A DNA stretch of 64,000 nucleotides, from assembly GCA_003565625.1 (NCBI GenBank), contig PXBD01000050.1:58113-122112 (forward strand), written 5' to 3'. Under the pieces are notes generated by a model that did no database searches, was not told where the DNA came from, and was given only the letters and a program-made list of their open reading frames with translations. Positions 38,958 to 47,717 of the stretch are shown here, piece after piece (the stretch's first letter is position 1; the number at the start of each line of letters is the position of its first letter). A program made the position numbers and the translations under genes. This DNA comes from Gammaproteobacteria bacterium. GTDB lineage: Bacteria; Pseudomonadota; Gammaproteobacteria; Xanthomonadales; Wenzhouxiangellaceae.

Positions 38958-39461
38958 TCAGCGCTTCAGGATGAAGCGGTGATTGACCAGTTCCTTGAGG
39001 TTCGGCGGAAATCGTTTCGAAGCGCGATCCTTGAACGTATCCTGGTAAAAATCGTTCAGGGCGTGGAGGACATCGCGGCGACTGACAATGCCCAGTAGCC
39101 GCCCATCGCTGGCCACGGGCAGGTGGCGATAGCCATGGTTGACGAAAATCGAGGCCAGGGTGAATACATCCATTTCCGGTTCCACGCACACCGGGTGTCT
39201 TTTCATCATTGTGGTGACGGTCTGCTGCGGAGCGGGAGAGCCGAAAAACACCTCGTTGGACAAGTGTTCCAGGCAGTCGCCCTCGGACAGAAACCCGACC
39301 AGGATTCGATGCCCCTCGGCATCCTGCTCAACCACCGGTGCATTGGATACCTTGTAGCGCTTCAGGAAACGGGTGGCTTCGTCGAGAGACATCTCCGGGC
39401 TGACGGTGCGCACTTTGCGCGTCATGAAATCCTGAGCCTGCGGGGTGGTGGCTTTACTCAT
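38958..39461 (-). CDS. CBS-domain pair protein
   Basis: Two CBS motifs fill the 167-residue protein: MTRKVRTVSPEMSLDEATRF at about 12-31 with VSNAPVVE, and MMKRHPVCVEPEMDVFTLAS with YRHLPVASDGRLLGIVSRRDV. CBS pairs bind adenine nucleotides and regulate partner proteins. There is no attached enzyme domain. ATG 39461, with GGGAG eight bases before it, is preferred over an upstream start in the same frame. It points into the nqr operon end; function unknown. Confidence 0.85.
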   Translation of the reverse strand: MSKATTPQAQDFMTRKVRTVSPEMSLDEATRFLKRYKVSNAPVVEQDAEGHRILVGFLSEGDCLEHLSNEVFFGSPAPQQTVTTMMKRHPVCVEPEMDVFTLASIFVNHGYRHLPVASDGRLLGIVSRRDVLHALNDFYQDTFKDRASKRFPPNLKELVNHRFILKR

Positions 39462-39638
39462 CGGTCGGGCTCCCTGGACAGGCCCAAATGGCCTGGTTGC
39501 TCTCAAGTATAAACAGGGTGGTCAGCGCTTGCCACGGCGGGACAGCCACTTGCCCCCGCTGCGGACCCTTTCGTGCCGGGGAGAGCCAGCGCTATACTGC
39601 CGGTGCAACAATAAAACCTAGACCTTAAGGAGAAGAGG

Positions 39639-40067
39639 GTGCACAACATTCGGCAGATCCTGGAACAGAAAGGTGGCGAAATCTGGTCGGTTCGGCCAGA
39701 CGAGTTCGTGATCGAGGCGGTCCGCGAAATGGCCCGGCACGGAGTCGGCGCCATGCTGGTGATGACAGACGGCGAGATCAAGGGCATGTTCTCCGAACGT
39801 GACTATGCCCGCAAGGTCATCCTGGCCGACAAGTCATCGCGTGAAACCCGGGTAGAAGAGGTCATGAGCGCGCCGGTGTTGACCATAGACCCTCGCGCCA
39901 CGGCCGAGGAAGGCCTGGCATTGATGACGCGGAAACGAATCCGTCATCTGCCGGTCGTCGAAAACGGTGGATTGCTCGGCCTGGTGTCCATCGGTGACCT
40001 GGTCAACGCCGTTCTCGGCGACCAGAAGCTGCTGATCGAACAACTGGAAAGTTACGTCCGGGGCTGA
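39639..40067 (+). CDS. CBS-domain pair protein
   Basis: The 142-residue protein starts at a GTG with AAGGAG upstream. It is a single CBS pair: IWSVRPDEFVIEAVREMARH with GAMLVMTDGEIKGMFSERDYARKV, then EVMSAPVLTIDPRATAEEG and RHLPVVENGGLLGLVSIGDLVN, the common short stand-alone type. It is divergent from the previous CBS gene, with 177 bases between starts, and is followed by rnr 48 bases later. Partner unknown. Confidence 0.88.
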   Translation: MHNIRQILEQKGGEIWSVRPDEFVIEAVREMARHGVGAMLVMTDGEIKGMFSERDYARKVILADKSSRETRVEEVMSAPVLTIDPRATAEEGLALMTRKRIRHLPVVENGGLLGLVSIGDLVNAVLGDQKLLIEQLESYVRG

Positions 40068-40077
40068 CCGCCGCAAA

Positions 40078-40099
40078 CCCTGTCAAACAATGGACAGGG
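40078..40099 (+). promoter_or_regulatory. Hairpin overlapping the rnr ribosome-binding region
   Basis: CCCTGTC and GACAGGG form a perfect seven-base-pair stem with an eight-base loop just upstream of the rnr start; the 3' arm runs into the purine-rich GGGGAG. No T-run follows, so it looks more like a leader structure than a terminator. Confidence 0.35.
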
Positions 40100-40115
40100 G
40101 AGTATCATTGCGCGC

Positions 40116-42248
40116 ATGAACAGTGACCGCAAGATTTCCACCGAAGACATCCGCCGCACCCTTGCCGAGGCCGACCGGCCGCTGACCCGGCGCCAGCTGT
40201 CGGGCATTTTTGGCCTAGACAAGCAGGGCTCGGATCGAATCATCAAGCCGATCCTGGTTGATCTTGTCCAGCGCGGCGAAGTCGTGCGCAACCGCCGGGC
40301 GGCCTACGGGCTGGCCGCGGACATGGACCTCGTGGCGGGCCGGATCAGCGCTCACGCCGACGGCTTCGGCTTTGTCATTCCCGATGCCGGCGGAGAGGAT
40401 CTGTATCTTTCTCCGCGCCAGATGCGCCAGGTCCTCCATGGGGATCGGGTGCTGGCTGCGGTAATCGGTGTCGACCGGCGCGGGCGCAAGGAGGGCGGAA
40501 TCGTTGAAGTCGTCGAGCGGGTTCACGCCCATGTCGTCGGCCGCTTGCTGATCGATAGCGGGGTGGCCGTTGTCGTGCCCGACGACCCGCGCCTGACCCA
40601 GGACGTGCTGATTCCGCTCGAAAAGGTCGGCCAGGCCAGTCCCGGCCAGATCGTCGTGGCCCGGATCGAGCATCCGCCGAGCTCCAGTCGAGGGCCGGTC
40701 GGTGACATCATTGCCGTGCTCGGTCAGGCCGATGAGCCTGGAATCGCAACCGATATCGCGGTCTATTCACATCAACTGCCGGCGGAGTTTCCCGCGCCGG
40801 TCCTCGCCGAGGCAGAAGCCTTTGGCGAGCAGATCGATGCAAACATCGCCAGTCAGCGCAAGGATTTGCGTTCGCTGCCGCTGCTGACCATCGACGGCGC
40901 CGACGCGCGTGATTTCGACGACGCCGTCTATGCTGAACCGCGTCCGGACGGCTATCGCCTGATCGTGGCGATCGCCGACGTGGCCGAGTACGTTCAGCCG
41001 GGCCGGCCGCTGGATGAAGAAGCGCGCACCCGCGGCACGTCGGTGTATTTCCCCGATCGCGTCATCCCCATGTTGCCCGAAGCGCTGTCCAACGGCCTGT
41101 GTTCGATCAACCCCGAGGTCGACCGCCTGTGCCTGGCCTGCGACATGACCGTCGATGACAACGGCAAGGTCAAAAGCGCCCGGTTCTACGAGGCGGTCAT
41201 GCGATCGCACGCGCGCATGACCTACGATCAGGTCGAGCGCATGATCTCCGGTGGCGATGAACCACTGCGTGAGCGCTTCGCTGATGTTCACCCGACCCTC
41301 GATCACCTGTATGCGGTCTATCGCCGCCTGGCGAAACATCGGCAGCGCCGGGGCGCGCTGGATTTCGACTCCCAGGCTGTCTTCTTCCAGTTCGATGCCG
41401 AAGGCCGGGTCGCCGACATTCGCCTGTACCAGCGCCACGATGCTCACCGGCTGATCGAGGAGTGCATGATCGCGGCCAACGTGGAAGCGGCTCGTTTTGT
41501 CGGCAAGCAGTTGCCGATGCTCTACCGTGTGCATGAGCCACCCCAGGCCGACAAGCTCGAGGCGCTGGAAGAGTTCCTGCGCGCGCAGGGTTTGAACGTG
41601 CGCTGGAAAGAACATCCCGAGCCGGCCCAGTTCGCCGCCATCCAGAACCAGGTCGCCGACAAGCCGGTGCGCCACCTGGTCAATGCCGTTCTGTTGCGGT
41701 CTTTGTCCCTGGCCGTGTATCAGCCGGAAAATCGCGGTCATTTTGGTCTGGCGCTGGCCAGCTATGCTCATTTCACCTCGCCCATCCGACGCTACCCCGA
41801 CCTGCTGCTGCATCGGGCCATCAAGCATCTGTGTCGCAAGGCCCGGCGAGGCGACTTTCCCTATGGAGCCCAGCAAATGGACGAGCTGGGTCGGCACTGT
41901 TCGTGGACGGAGCGGCGCGCCGAAGAGGCCGGTCGCGATGTCGATGAGCGCCTCAAGGCGCAGTTCATGCAGCGCCATCTCGGCGAGATCTTCGAGGGCA
42001 TCGTCACCGGCGTAACCAGCTTCGGGCTGTTCGTGGAATTACCGGACTACGGGGTCAGCGGCCTGGTCCACGTGACCGCCATGCCCAACGATTACTATCA
42101 TTTCGATCCGGTCAGCCACAGTTTGACCGGCAAACGGCGCGGCACTCGCCTGCGCCTGGCCGATCGGGTGCGAGTGGAACTGACCGCAGTCAGTCTCGAA
42201 GATCGCAAGATCGATCTGCGCCTGGTCGAGGGCGGGAGCCGTCCTTGA
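40116..42248 (+). CDS. rnr: Ribonuclease R
   Basis: RNase R is a processive 3'-5' exoribonuclease that degrades structured RNA, including rRNA and non-stop mRNA via trans-translation. The 710-residue protein has an N-terminal helix-turn-helix, cold-shock domains, the RNB catalytic domain with DGADARDFDDAV at about 260-271, and a C-terminal S1 domain (IFEGIVTGVTSFGLFVELPD). It lacks the long basic tail of E. coli RNase R, ending at VEGGSRP. rlmB overlaps its stop codon. Confidence 0.96.
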   Translation: MNSDRKISTEDIRRTLAEADRPLTRRQLSGIFGLDKQGSDRIIKPILVDLVQRGEVVRNRRAAYGLAADMDLVAGRISAHADGFGFVIPDAGGEDLYLSPRQMRQVLHGDRVLAAVIGVDRRGRKEGGIVEVVERVHAHVVGRLLIDSGVAVVVPDDPRLTQDVLIPLEKVGQASPGQIVVARIEHPPSSSRGPVGDIIAVLGQADEPGIATDIAVYSHQLPAEFPAPVLAEAEAFGEQIDANIASQRKDLRSLPLLTIDGADARDFDDAVYAEPRPDGYRLIVAIADVAEYVQPGRPLDEEARTRGTSVYFPDRVIPMLPEALSNGLCSINPEVDRLCLACDMTVDDNGKVKSARFYEAVMRSHARMTYDQVERMISGGDEPLRERFADVHPTLDHLYAVYRRLAKHRQRRGALDFDSQAVFFQFDAEGRVADIRLYQRHDAHRLIEECMIAANVEAARFVGKQLPMLYRVHEPPQADKLEALEEFLRAQGLNVRWKEHPEPAQFAAIQNQVADKPVRHLVNAVLLRSLSLAVYQPENRGHFGLALASYAHFTSPIRRYPDLLLHRAIKHLCRKARRGDFPYGAQQMDELGRHCSWTERRAEEAGRDVDERLKAQFMQRHLGEIFEGIVTGVTSFGLFVELPDYGVSGLVHVTAMPNDYYHFDPVSHSLTGKRRGTRLRLADRVRVELTAVSLEDRKIDLRLVEGGSRP

Positions 42249-42979
42249 AGCGCGACTGGGTGATGGGCGTGCACGCCGTGGAGGCACTGCTGGAGGCAGC
42301 CCCGGCGCGCGTGGTGCGGGTCTGGATTCAACCCGGCTCGGGCCGCCTCAAAAGCCTGCAAGAGCAAATCGACGAGGCCGGGATTGCGGTTGAGGAATGT
42401 GATGGGCGGGTGCTCGATCGCCTTGCCGAAGGGGTGCGACATCAGGGCGTGGTGGCCGAATTCCGGCCGCGCGAACCGCTGGATGATAGCGGGCTGGATG
42501 CCTGCCTCGACCAGGTTGAGGTTCCCCTGGTGCTGATGCTCGACGGCGTTACCGACCCGCACAACCTGGGTGCGTGCATGCGCTCGGCGGCCGCAGCCGG
42601 TGCCCATGCCCTGGTGGTTCCGAAAGACCGCGCCGCCGGTTTGACGCCGGTGACCCGGCGCGCTGCCGCCGGCGCGAGCGAACGCCTGCCGCTGGCGCGG
42701 GTGACCAACCTGGCGCGCTGTCTGCGCCGGCTGGCCGAGCGCGGGTTATGGCGGGTTGGCCTGGTCGGTCGCGCCGAAACCTCGATCTACCAGGCTCGGC
42801 TCGAAGGGCCGCTGGCCCTGGTGCTGGGCAGCGAGGACCGGGGGCTGCGTCGGCTCACGCGCGAGCACTGCGATGAGCTGGTCAGAATTCCCATGCCCGG
42901 CATGATGGAGAGCCTGAACGTTTCGGTGGCCGCCGGGGTTGCCCTGTTTGAGGCCGTGCGTTGCCGGGGGGCGGCATGA
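42245..42979 (+). CDS. rlmB: 23S rRNA (guanosine-2'-O)-methyltransferase RlmB
   Basis: RlmB methylates G2251 in the peptidyl-tRNA loop of 23S rRNA. The SPOUT-fold signatures DGVTDPHNLGACMRSA (motif 1), LALVLGSEDRGLRR (motif 2) and IPMPGMMESLNVSVAAGVAL (motif 3) are present. The TTG start overlaps the rnr stop (TTGA), a usual arrangement for this pair. 244 residues, normal. Confidence 0.95.
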   Translation: MKRDWVMGVHAVEALLEAAPARVVRVWIQPGSGRLKSLQEQIDEAGIAVEECDGRVLDRLAEGVRHQGVVAEFRPREPLDDSGLDACLDQVEVPLVLMLDGVTDPHNLGACMRSAAAAGAHALVVPKDRAAGLTPVTRRAAAGASERLPLARVTNLARCLRRLAERGLWRVGLVGRAETSIYQARLEGPLALVLGSEDRGLRRLTREHCDELVRIPMPGMMESLNVSVAAGVALFEAVRCRGAA

Positions 42980-43545
42980 ACGGAGCCATGAGCATTCAGA
43001 TTCATCTGCCTGGCTGGGTCCGGGACTTCTGCGCTCGTCTTCCGGCTTCGCTGGACAGCCCCGAAGAGCGCATGCGGGTGGCGATCAGTCTGTCGGAACA
43101 GAATGTCGCTCACGAGACCGGCGGCCCGTTTGGGGCACTGGTTGTGGCGGCAGAGTCCGGCCGCATGCTGGCCGTGGGCGTCAACCGGGTCGAGCCGGGC
43201 AACTGTTCGGCCGCCCACGCGGAAATCGTGGCCTTGAGCCTTGCCCAGCAGCGCCTGGGCTATCCCAGCCTGGCCGATACCCCGCTGGCGCCGATCGAGC
43301 TGGTGTCCTCGTGCGAGCCCTGCACCATGTGTCTGGGTGCGGTGCCGTGGTCGGGCGTCGCCTCGCTGCTGTGTGGCGCCACCAAGGCCGATGCCGAGGC
43401 TGCGGGATTTGACGAAGGCGATCGTCCGAGCCGCTGGATCGAGCAGCTCGAGCGGCGCGGTATCACGGTCCAGACCGAAGTTCTGCGGCCTGCTGCGGCC
43501 GAGGTCATCTCACGCTATGCCCGCCTGGGGCGGAGCGTGTACTAA
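42976..43545 (+). CDS. Zinc-dependent nucleoside/nucleobase deaminase
   Basis: The 189-residue protein is a member of the cytidine deaminase-like superfamily: HAE at 81-83 and PCTMC at 115-119 supply the zinc ligands and the catalytic Glu. It resembles guanine deaminase-like and other small deaminases more than TadA; the substrate cannot be told. The ATG overlaps the rlmB stop codon, so it is the third gene of the rnr-rlmB unit. The two neighbours act on RNA, so an RNA-related or salvage role are both possible. Confidence 0.75.
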   Translation: MNGAMSIQIHLPGWVRDFCARLPASLDSPEERMRVAISLSEQNVAHETGGPFGALVVAAESGRMLAVGVNRVEPGNCSAAHAEIVALSLAQQRLGYPSLADTPLAPIELVSSCEPCTMCLGAVPWSGVASLLCGATKADAEAAGFDEGDRPSRWIEQLERRGITVQTEVLRPAAAEVISRYARLGRSVY

Positions 43546-43556
43546 GCCAGTTGCCC

Positions 43557-43586
43557 AAAAAAAAGCCGGGCCCTGGCGGACCCGGC
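43557..43586 (-). terminator. Intrinsic terminator of the DUF4168 gene
   Basis: On the minus strand a stem GCCGGG/CCCGGC, continued by two more pairs past one mismatch, is followed by eight consecutive Ts. It lies 40 bases beyond the stop codon of the DUF4168 gene. Confidence 0.85.
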
Positions 43587-43625
43587 CGATGGCCGGAAAG
43601 ATTCCCGGCCGGCGCGAGAATGCGC

Positions 43626-43997
43626 TTAGTGCTGGTCCTGCAGCAGCTGGGTCAGACGCTGCTGAAGTTCCGGGCTGTTCTGGATCGCCATGGCGATGGC
43701 GTTGAAGGATTCTACGTCCAGGCCCGCTTCGGCGACCGCACCGGTCATTTCCTCGTTGGCCTGAACCTGCAGTTCATGGGCCCGGTCCGGGTCTTCCACT
43801 TCCTGCAGACGACCCGAGAAATCCTGCTGGATTTCAATGATGGAAACCTGCGCTTCGGCGAACTGCTCCAGCTGGGTATCCGAGACATCCATATCGGCCT
43901 GCGGCTCCTGCTGCATCTGGTAGTCCTGCGCGAAAACGCCGGCGGCACCAAAAGAAAACGCGACAATCAGGCTCATCAGGGTGTGGCGAAATGTCAT
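43626..43997 (-). CDS. Exported DUF4168-family protein
   Basis: The 123-residue protein has a signal peptide (cleavage near VFA-QDY) and a helical mature domain of the DUF4168 type: DVSDTQLEQFAEAQVSI, then EVEDPDRAHELQ and FNAIAMAIQNSPELQQRL. No function is known for the family. The ATG at 43997 has AGGAG seven bases upstream. A strong candidate sigma-54 promoter lies just upstream and an intrinsic terminator follows, so it is a monocistronic, separately controlled unit facing the two-component genes. It is probably periplasmic. Confidence 0.88.
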   Translation of the reverse strand: MTFRHTLMSLIVAFSFGAAGVFAQDYQMQQEPQADMDVSDTQLEQFAEAQVSIIEIQQDFSGRLQEVEDPDRAHELQVQANEEMTGAVAEAGLDVESFNAIAMAIQNSPELQQRLTQLLQDQH

Positions 43998-44046
43998 GAA
44001 AAACTCCTGTTTATGAAAGTGGTTGCACTGTGTGCGGTTTATCTTC

Positions 44047-44062
44047 TGCACGTACCATGCCA
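44047..44062 (-). promoter_or_regulatory. Candidate sigma-54 promoter for the DUF4168 gene
   Basis: On the minus strand TGGCATG, four bases and GTGCA match the sigma-54 consensus TGGCACG-N4-TTGCW with one mismatch in each element. The invariant GG and GC are separated by exactly ten bases. Transcription would start near 44036, leaving a leader of about 39 bases with AGGAG before the start codon. An inverted repeat CCAACC/GGTTGG overlaps its upstream edge. Confidence 0.65.
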
Positions 44063-44164
44063 ACCACCGGAAGGTTGGTAAAACAAGGGGTTGCGATTGG
44101 CTTGTTCCAGCAGATTGCATAGGAATGTGTCAGAATGGCGCATGGTTCCAATTGACAGGTCAAA

Positions 44165-45607
44165 ATGAACAGTTTGCGAACCCGTCTGATGATCCAGATG
44201 GTGCTGCCGCTGACCCTGCTGGCTGCAGCCATCGTCTGGCTGACCTTCCATGCGGTCGAAGGACTCATCGAGCGGCGCCTGGAAAAGGAAATCGAACTGG
44301 TCGCCCGGGCGATCCGAATGCCGGTGCAGCAAGCCTATGCCGATGGCGACCTGGTGCGGGTAGCCCAGTCGCTGGATGCGGTGTTCGAAATTGGCCGTGT
44401 GTACGGGGCGAATGTCTACGACGCCGACGGTCGGCGCGTAGTCATTGCCGGCGATGCCCGGCCCGGCCCGCGCGAACAGGTCCAGGCGGCTGAATTGGTC
44501 GAACTGGGTATGGAGGTGGGTGAATACGCCCAGGTCGGCGGTGAGCCGGTGTATTCCTACTTCGTGCCGCTGACCGGCGCTACCGGTCGCATCATCGGTC
44601 TGCTCCAGGTGGTGCGTCAGGAAAGTGACATGGCCGAGCAACTGGCCGAGATTCGCCAGCGTGGCTGGTGGGTCTGGGGTATGGCCATCGTGCTCATGGT
44701 GCTGGTCGTGACCATCGGACATCGCCAGGCCGTCGCTCGCCACGTCGAATCCCTGCTGCAGAGCATGGCGCGGGTCGAGCGTGGCGAGCGTGATCATCGG
44801 GCGCCGGTTCACGGCCCGTCCGAACTCGCTGCGCTTGGCCGGGGCCTTAACCGCATGCTCGATGCCATCGAGGCCATGGAAGCCCGCCTGGAGCGGCAGC
44901 GCCAGGAGCATCTGCAAATGACCGAGCGGCTGCGCGAGCAGGAAAACCTGGCCGCACTGGGACGTTTTTCTTCCGGGGTGGCGCACGAGTTGGGCGCTCC
45001 GCTGACCGTGATCGACGGTGATGCACGCCGCTTGCAGCAGCAGGCTGACCTGGATGCCGATGGCCGGCGCCGCCTGGCGCGGATGCGGACCCAGACCCGC
45101 CGCACCCGCCAGTTGATCGCCCAACTCATGGAATTCGTGCGCAGTGATCGCCAGGAACCGAGCGCAGTTGCCGTGGAACGCTTGCTGCAGCGGATTTTGA
45201 GTGGAATTGGTCCCGAAGGCGAGGCGCGTTCAATTGCAGTGGAGCTGATTCCGCCGGCGCCGGAAATGCAGTTGCATGGGCACGAGGTGCGGATTGAACA
45301 CGCCGTGCTCAATCTCGTGCGCAACGCCATCCAGGCGGCGGCAGGGCAAGTCCGGATATCGGCCCAGACCGACGTTCGCGGCCGGGTAGATCTGATCGTG
45401 GAGGACGATGGCCCAGGCGTGGACGACGCGCTGAGCGATCTGATTTTCGAGCCGTTCCAGAGCCGGCGCGCTGACGGGCAGGGCACTGGACTGGGTCTGG
45501 CCATCGTCCAGGCCGTAGTCGAGGAGCACGCCGGGGAGATCGTGGTCGATCGGTCCCCGGCGCTCGGCGGCGCCCGCTTCACCATGACTTTTGCAACACC
45601 AGCATGA
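44165..45607 (+). CDS. Membrane sensor histidine kinase
   Basis: The 480-residue protein has two membrane helices (about 7-29 and 170-190) around a periplasmic sensor domain, a HAMP-like linker, a dimerisation helix with His274 in VAHELGAPLTVI, and an ATPase domain with N-box LNLVRNAIQAA, G1 VEDDGPGVDD and G2 GTGLGLAIVQ. It should phosphorylate the regulator encoded immediately downstream, whose start overlaps its stop by four bases. The signal it senses is unknown. Confidence 0.93.
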   Translation: MNSLRTRLMIQMVLPLTLLAAAIVWLTFHAVEGLIERRLEKEIELVARAIRMPVQQAYADGDLVRVAQSLDAVFEIGRVYGANVYDADGRRVVIAGDARPGPREQVQAAELVELGMEVGEYAQVGGEPVYSYFVPLTGATGRIIGLLQVVRQESDMAEQLAEIRQRGWWVWGMAIVLMVLVVTIGHRQAVARHVESLLQSMARVERGERDHRAPVHGPSELAALGRGLNRMLDAIEAMEARLERQRQEHLQMTERLREQENLAALGRFSSGVAHELGAPLTVIDGDARRLQQQADLDADGRRRLARMRTQTRRTRQLIAQLMEFVRSDRQEPSAVAVERLLQRILSGIGPEGEARSIAVELIPPAPEMQLHGHEVRIEHAVLNLVRNAIQAAAGQVRISAQTDVRGRVDLIVEDDGPGVDDALSDLIFEPFQSRRADGQGTGLGLAIVQAVVEEHAGEIVVDRSPALGGARFTMTFATPA

Positions 45608-47007
45608 GGACCGATCGAGACGCGATCCTGCTGGTCGAAGACGACCAGACCCTGGCCGAGCTGCTGGCCGAGGAACTGGAATCCGAAGGCTACCGGGTCA
45701 CCACCTGCAGCAGCGCGGAGCAGGCCCTGGCGGAGGTCGAAAGCGTGCGGCCGGTGCTGGTGATCAGTGACCTGCAGTTGCCCGGCAAGGACGGCCTGGC
45801 CCTGCTCGACGATATCCGCAGCCTCCAGCCCCCGCCGGCCGTGCTGATGATCAGCGCCTACGGCACGGTCGATCGAGCCGTGGCGGCACTCAAGGCCGGG
45901 GCCGACAATTTTCTCACCAAGCCGCTCGACATGGATCATTTCCTGCTCAGCGTAGAGCGGCTGCTGGCCAACCGCCGGCTGCTAGACGAGGTCAGTCGCT
46001 ACCGCGCAGCGCTGGAAGCGGACGATTTTCACGGCATGGAGGGCAGCAGTCCGCCCATGCGTTCGCTGTTTGACCGGATTTGCCGCATTGCCCAGGCCGA
46101 CGGGCCGGTGCTGATCAGCGGTGAATCGGGCACCGGCAAGGATCTGGTGGCGCGGGCCCTGCATGCCGAAAGCCCGCGGGCGGAAAAGGCTTTTCTGGCC
46201 GTCAACTGCGCCGGCGTTCCGGGCGAACTTCTGGAAAGCGAGTTTTTCGGCCATGCGGCCGGCGCGTTTTCGGGTGCCGACCAGGCCCGCCCGGGTCTGT
46301 TCCGGGAAGCGGATGGCGGCACCCTGTTTCTGGACGAAATTGCCGAAATGCCGGTTGCGCTGCAGGCCAAACTGCTGCGGGCATTGCAGGACGGCCGGAT
46401 TCGGCCGGTCGGTTCGGATCGCGAGGCTCGGGTCGACGTTCGGCTGGTGGCGGCAACCAACGTGGACCTGGCTCGAAAAGTCTCCGCAGGGGCCTTTCGC
46501 GAAGACCTGTACTACCGGCTTGAGGCCTTCCAGTTGGAGTTGCCGCCATTGCGGGACCGTGGCGACGACCTGGAACTGCTGGCGATGCGCTTTTTGACTC
46601 GCTTTGCGGCCGCGCGGGAACGTCCCGCCAGGCTGCTGTCGGAACGTGCGCTTGCGGCCATGAAGGCCTATTCCTGGCCGGGCAACGTGCGCGAGTTGCG
46701 GAATGCCATGGAGCGGGCGGTAACGTTCTGCGATGCCCAACAGGTGGGGCCGGAGCACTTGCCGGAGCGGGTGGGCAAGGCCCGCCCGTCACAACCCGGC
46801 GCAGTCGCGGCAGTGCCCGAGGTTCTGCTGGAAGGCGATTTCCTGCCTTCGCTCAACCAGCTTCGGCAACGCTACGTGCGCTACGTGCTGGAGCGCATGG
46901 GCGGCAACAAGCGCCGGGCGGCCGCGCTGCTGGGCGTGGGGCGGCGCACGCTCTACCGCTGGCTGGAAGAGCCCGAAAAACCCGGCGACGACTCCGGGTC
47001 GTCGTAG
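45604..47007 (+). CDS. NtrC-family sigma-54-dependent response regulator
   Basis: The 467-residue protein has a receiver domain (phosphorylatable Asp56 in ISDLQLPGKDG), an AAA+ sigma-54 activation domain with Walker A GESGTGKD at 173-180, and a Fis-type helix-turn-helix (RAAALLGVGRRTLYRWLEEP). The sigma-54 contact loop reads GAFSGA at 220-225 rather than GAFTGA. It is coupled to the kinase gene. The adjacent sigma-54 promoter of the DUF4168 gene is its obvious candidate target. A seven-base-pair hairpin (CGACGAC/GTCGTCG) spans its stop codon. Confidence 0.94.
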   Translation: MRTDRDAILLVEDDQTLAELLAEELESEGYRVTTCSSAEQALAEVESVRPVLVISDLQLPGKDGLALLDDIRSLQPPPAVLMISAYGTVDRAVAALKAGADNFLTKPLDMDHFLLSVERLLANRRLLDEVSRYRAALEADDFHGMEGSSPPMRSLFDRICRIAQADGPVLISGESGTGKDLVARALHAESPRAEKAFLAVNCAGVPGELLESEFFGHAAGAFSGADQARPGLFREADGGTLFLDEIAEMPVALQAKLLRALQDGRIRPVGSDREARVDVRLVAATNVDLARKVSAGAFREDLYYRLEAFQLELPPLRDRGDDLELLAMRFLTRFAAARERPARLLSERALAAMKAYSWPGNVRELRNAMERAVTFCDAQQVGPEHLPERVGKARPSQPGAVAAVPEVLLEGDFLPSLNQLRQRYVRYVLERMGGNKRRAAALLGVGRRTLYRWLEEPEKPGDDSGSS

Positions 47008-47040
47008 AATGAAAACCCGCCTTGCCAGAGAGTACCCGCC

Positions 47041-47709
47041 ATGAAATCATCGAAACTCGTTCCCTCGCTGCTGCTGGTGCTGGCCGTGCTGCTCGTGGCG
47101 GGATGTGCGACCACAACGGACCCCTGGACCGGCGAGCCGCGCGCGACGCGCACCGGCCAGGGTGCCGCCATCGGCGCCGGGATCGGTGCGGTGATCGGCG
47201 CGGTCTCGGGTGGTGACCGGCTCAAACGGGCGGCTATTGGCGCCGGCGTCGGTGGGCTGACCGGGGCCGCAGTCGGTTCCTACATGGATCGCAACGAGGA
47301 GGCGCTGCGGCGCCAGCTGGCCGGTACCGGGGTCAGCGTGACCCGGCGCGGTGACGAGATCATTCTCAACATGCCCGGCCATGTGACCTTTGACTTCGAT
47401 TCCTATGCCCTGAAACCGGACTTTTTCGAGGTGCTCAATTCGGTCGCCCTGGTGGTGGAAGAATTCGACCAGACCGTGCTGGTCATCGACGGTCACACCG
47501 ACTCGATTGGCTCGCGCAGCTATAACCTGCGCCTGGCCACCCAGCGCGCCGACACGGTCGGCCGCTACCTGGTCTCGCGCGGTATTGCGCCGGTCCGCCT
47601 CGCAACTTACGGCTACGGGCCCGACTACCCGGTCGCGACCAACGAAACAGAGCAGGGTCGGGCGATGAATCGGCGGGTGGAGTTGACCCTCATGCCGGTA
47701 ACCGGGTAA
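47041..47709 (+). CDS. OmpA-domain lipoprotein with glycine zipper (YiaD-like)
   Basis: The 222-residue product has a lipoprotein signal (lipobox VAGC at 19-22), a glycine-rich zipper (GQGAAIGAGIGAVIGAV at about 39-55) that may insert in the outer membrane, and a C-terminal OmpA domain (FDFDSYALKPDF, IDGHTDSIGSRSYNLRLA, NRRVEL) that binds peptidoglycan. It starts 33 bases after the regulator gene, so it could be cotranscribed. Convergent with rluB. Confidence 0.9.
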   Translation: MKSSKLVPSLLLVLAVLLVAGCATTTDPWTGEPRATRTGQGAAIGAGIGAVIGAVSGGDRLKRAAIGAGVGGLTGAAVGSYMDRNEEALRRQLAGTGVSVTRRGDEIILNMPGHVTFDFDSYALKPDFFEVLNSVALVVEEFDQTVLVIDGHTDSIGSRSYNLRLATQRADTVGRYLVSRGIAPVRLATYGYGPDYPVATNETEQGRAMNRRVELTLMPVTG

Positions 47710-47717
47710 AAACTCGC

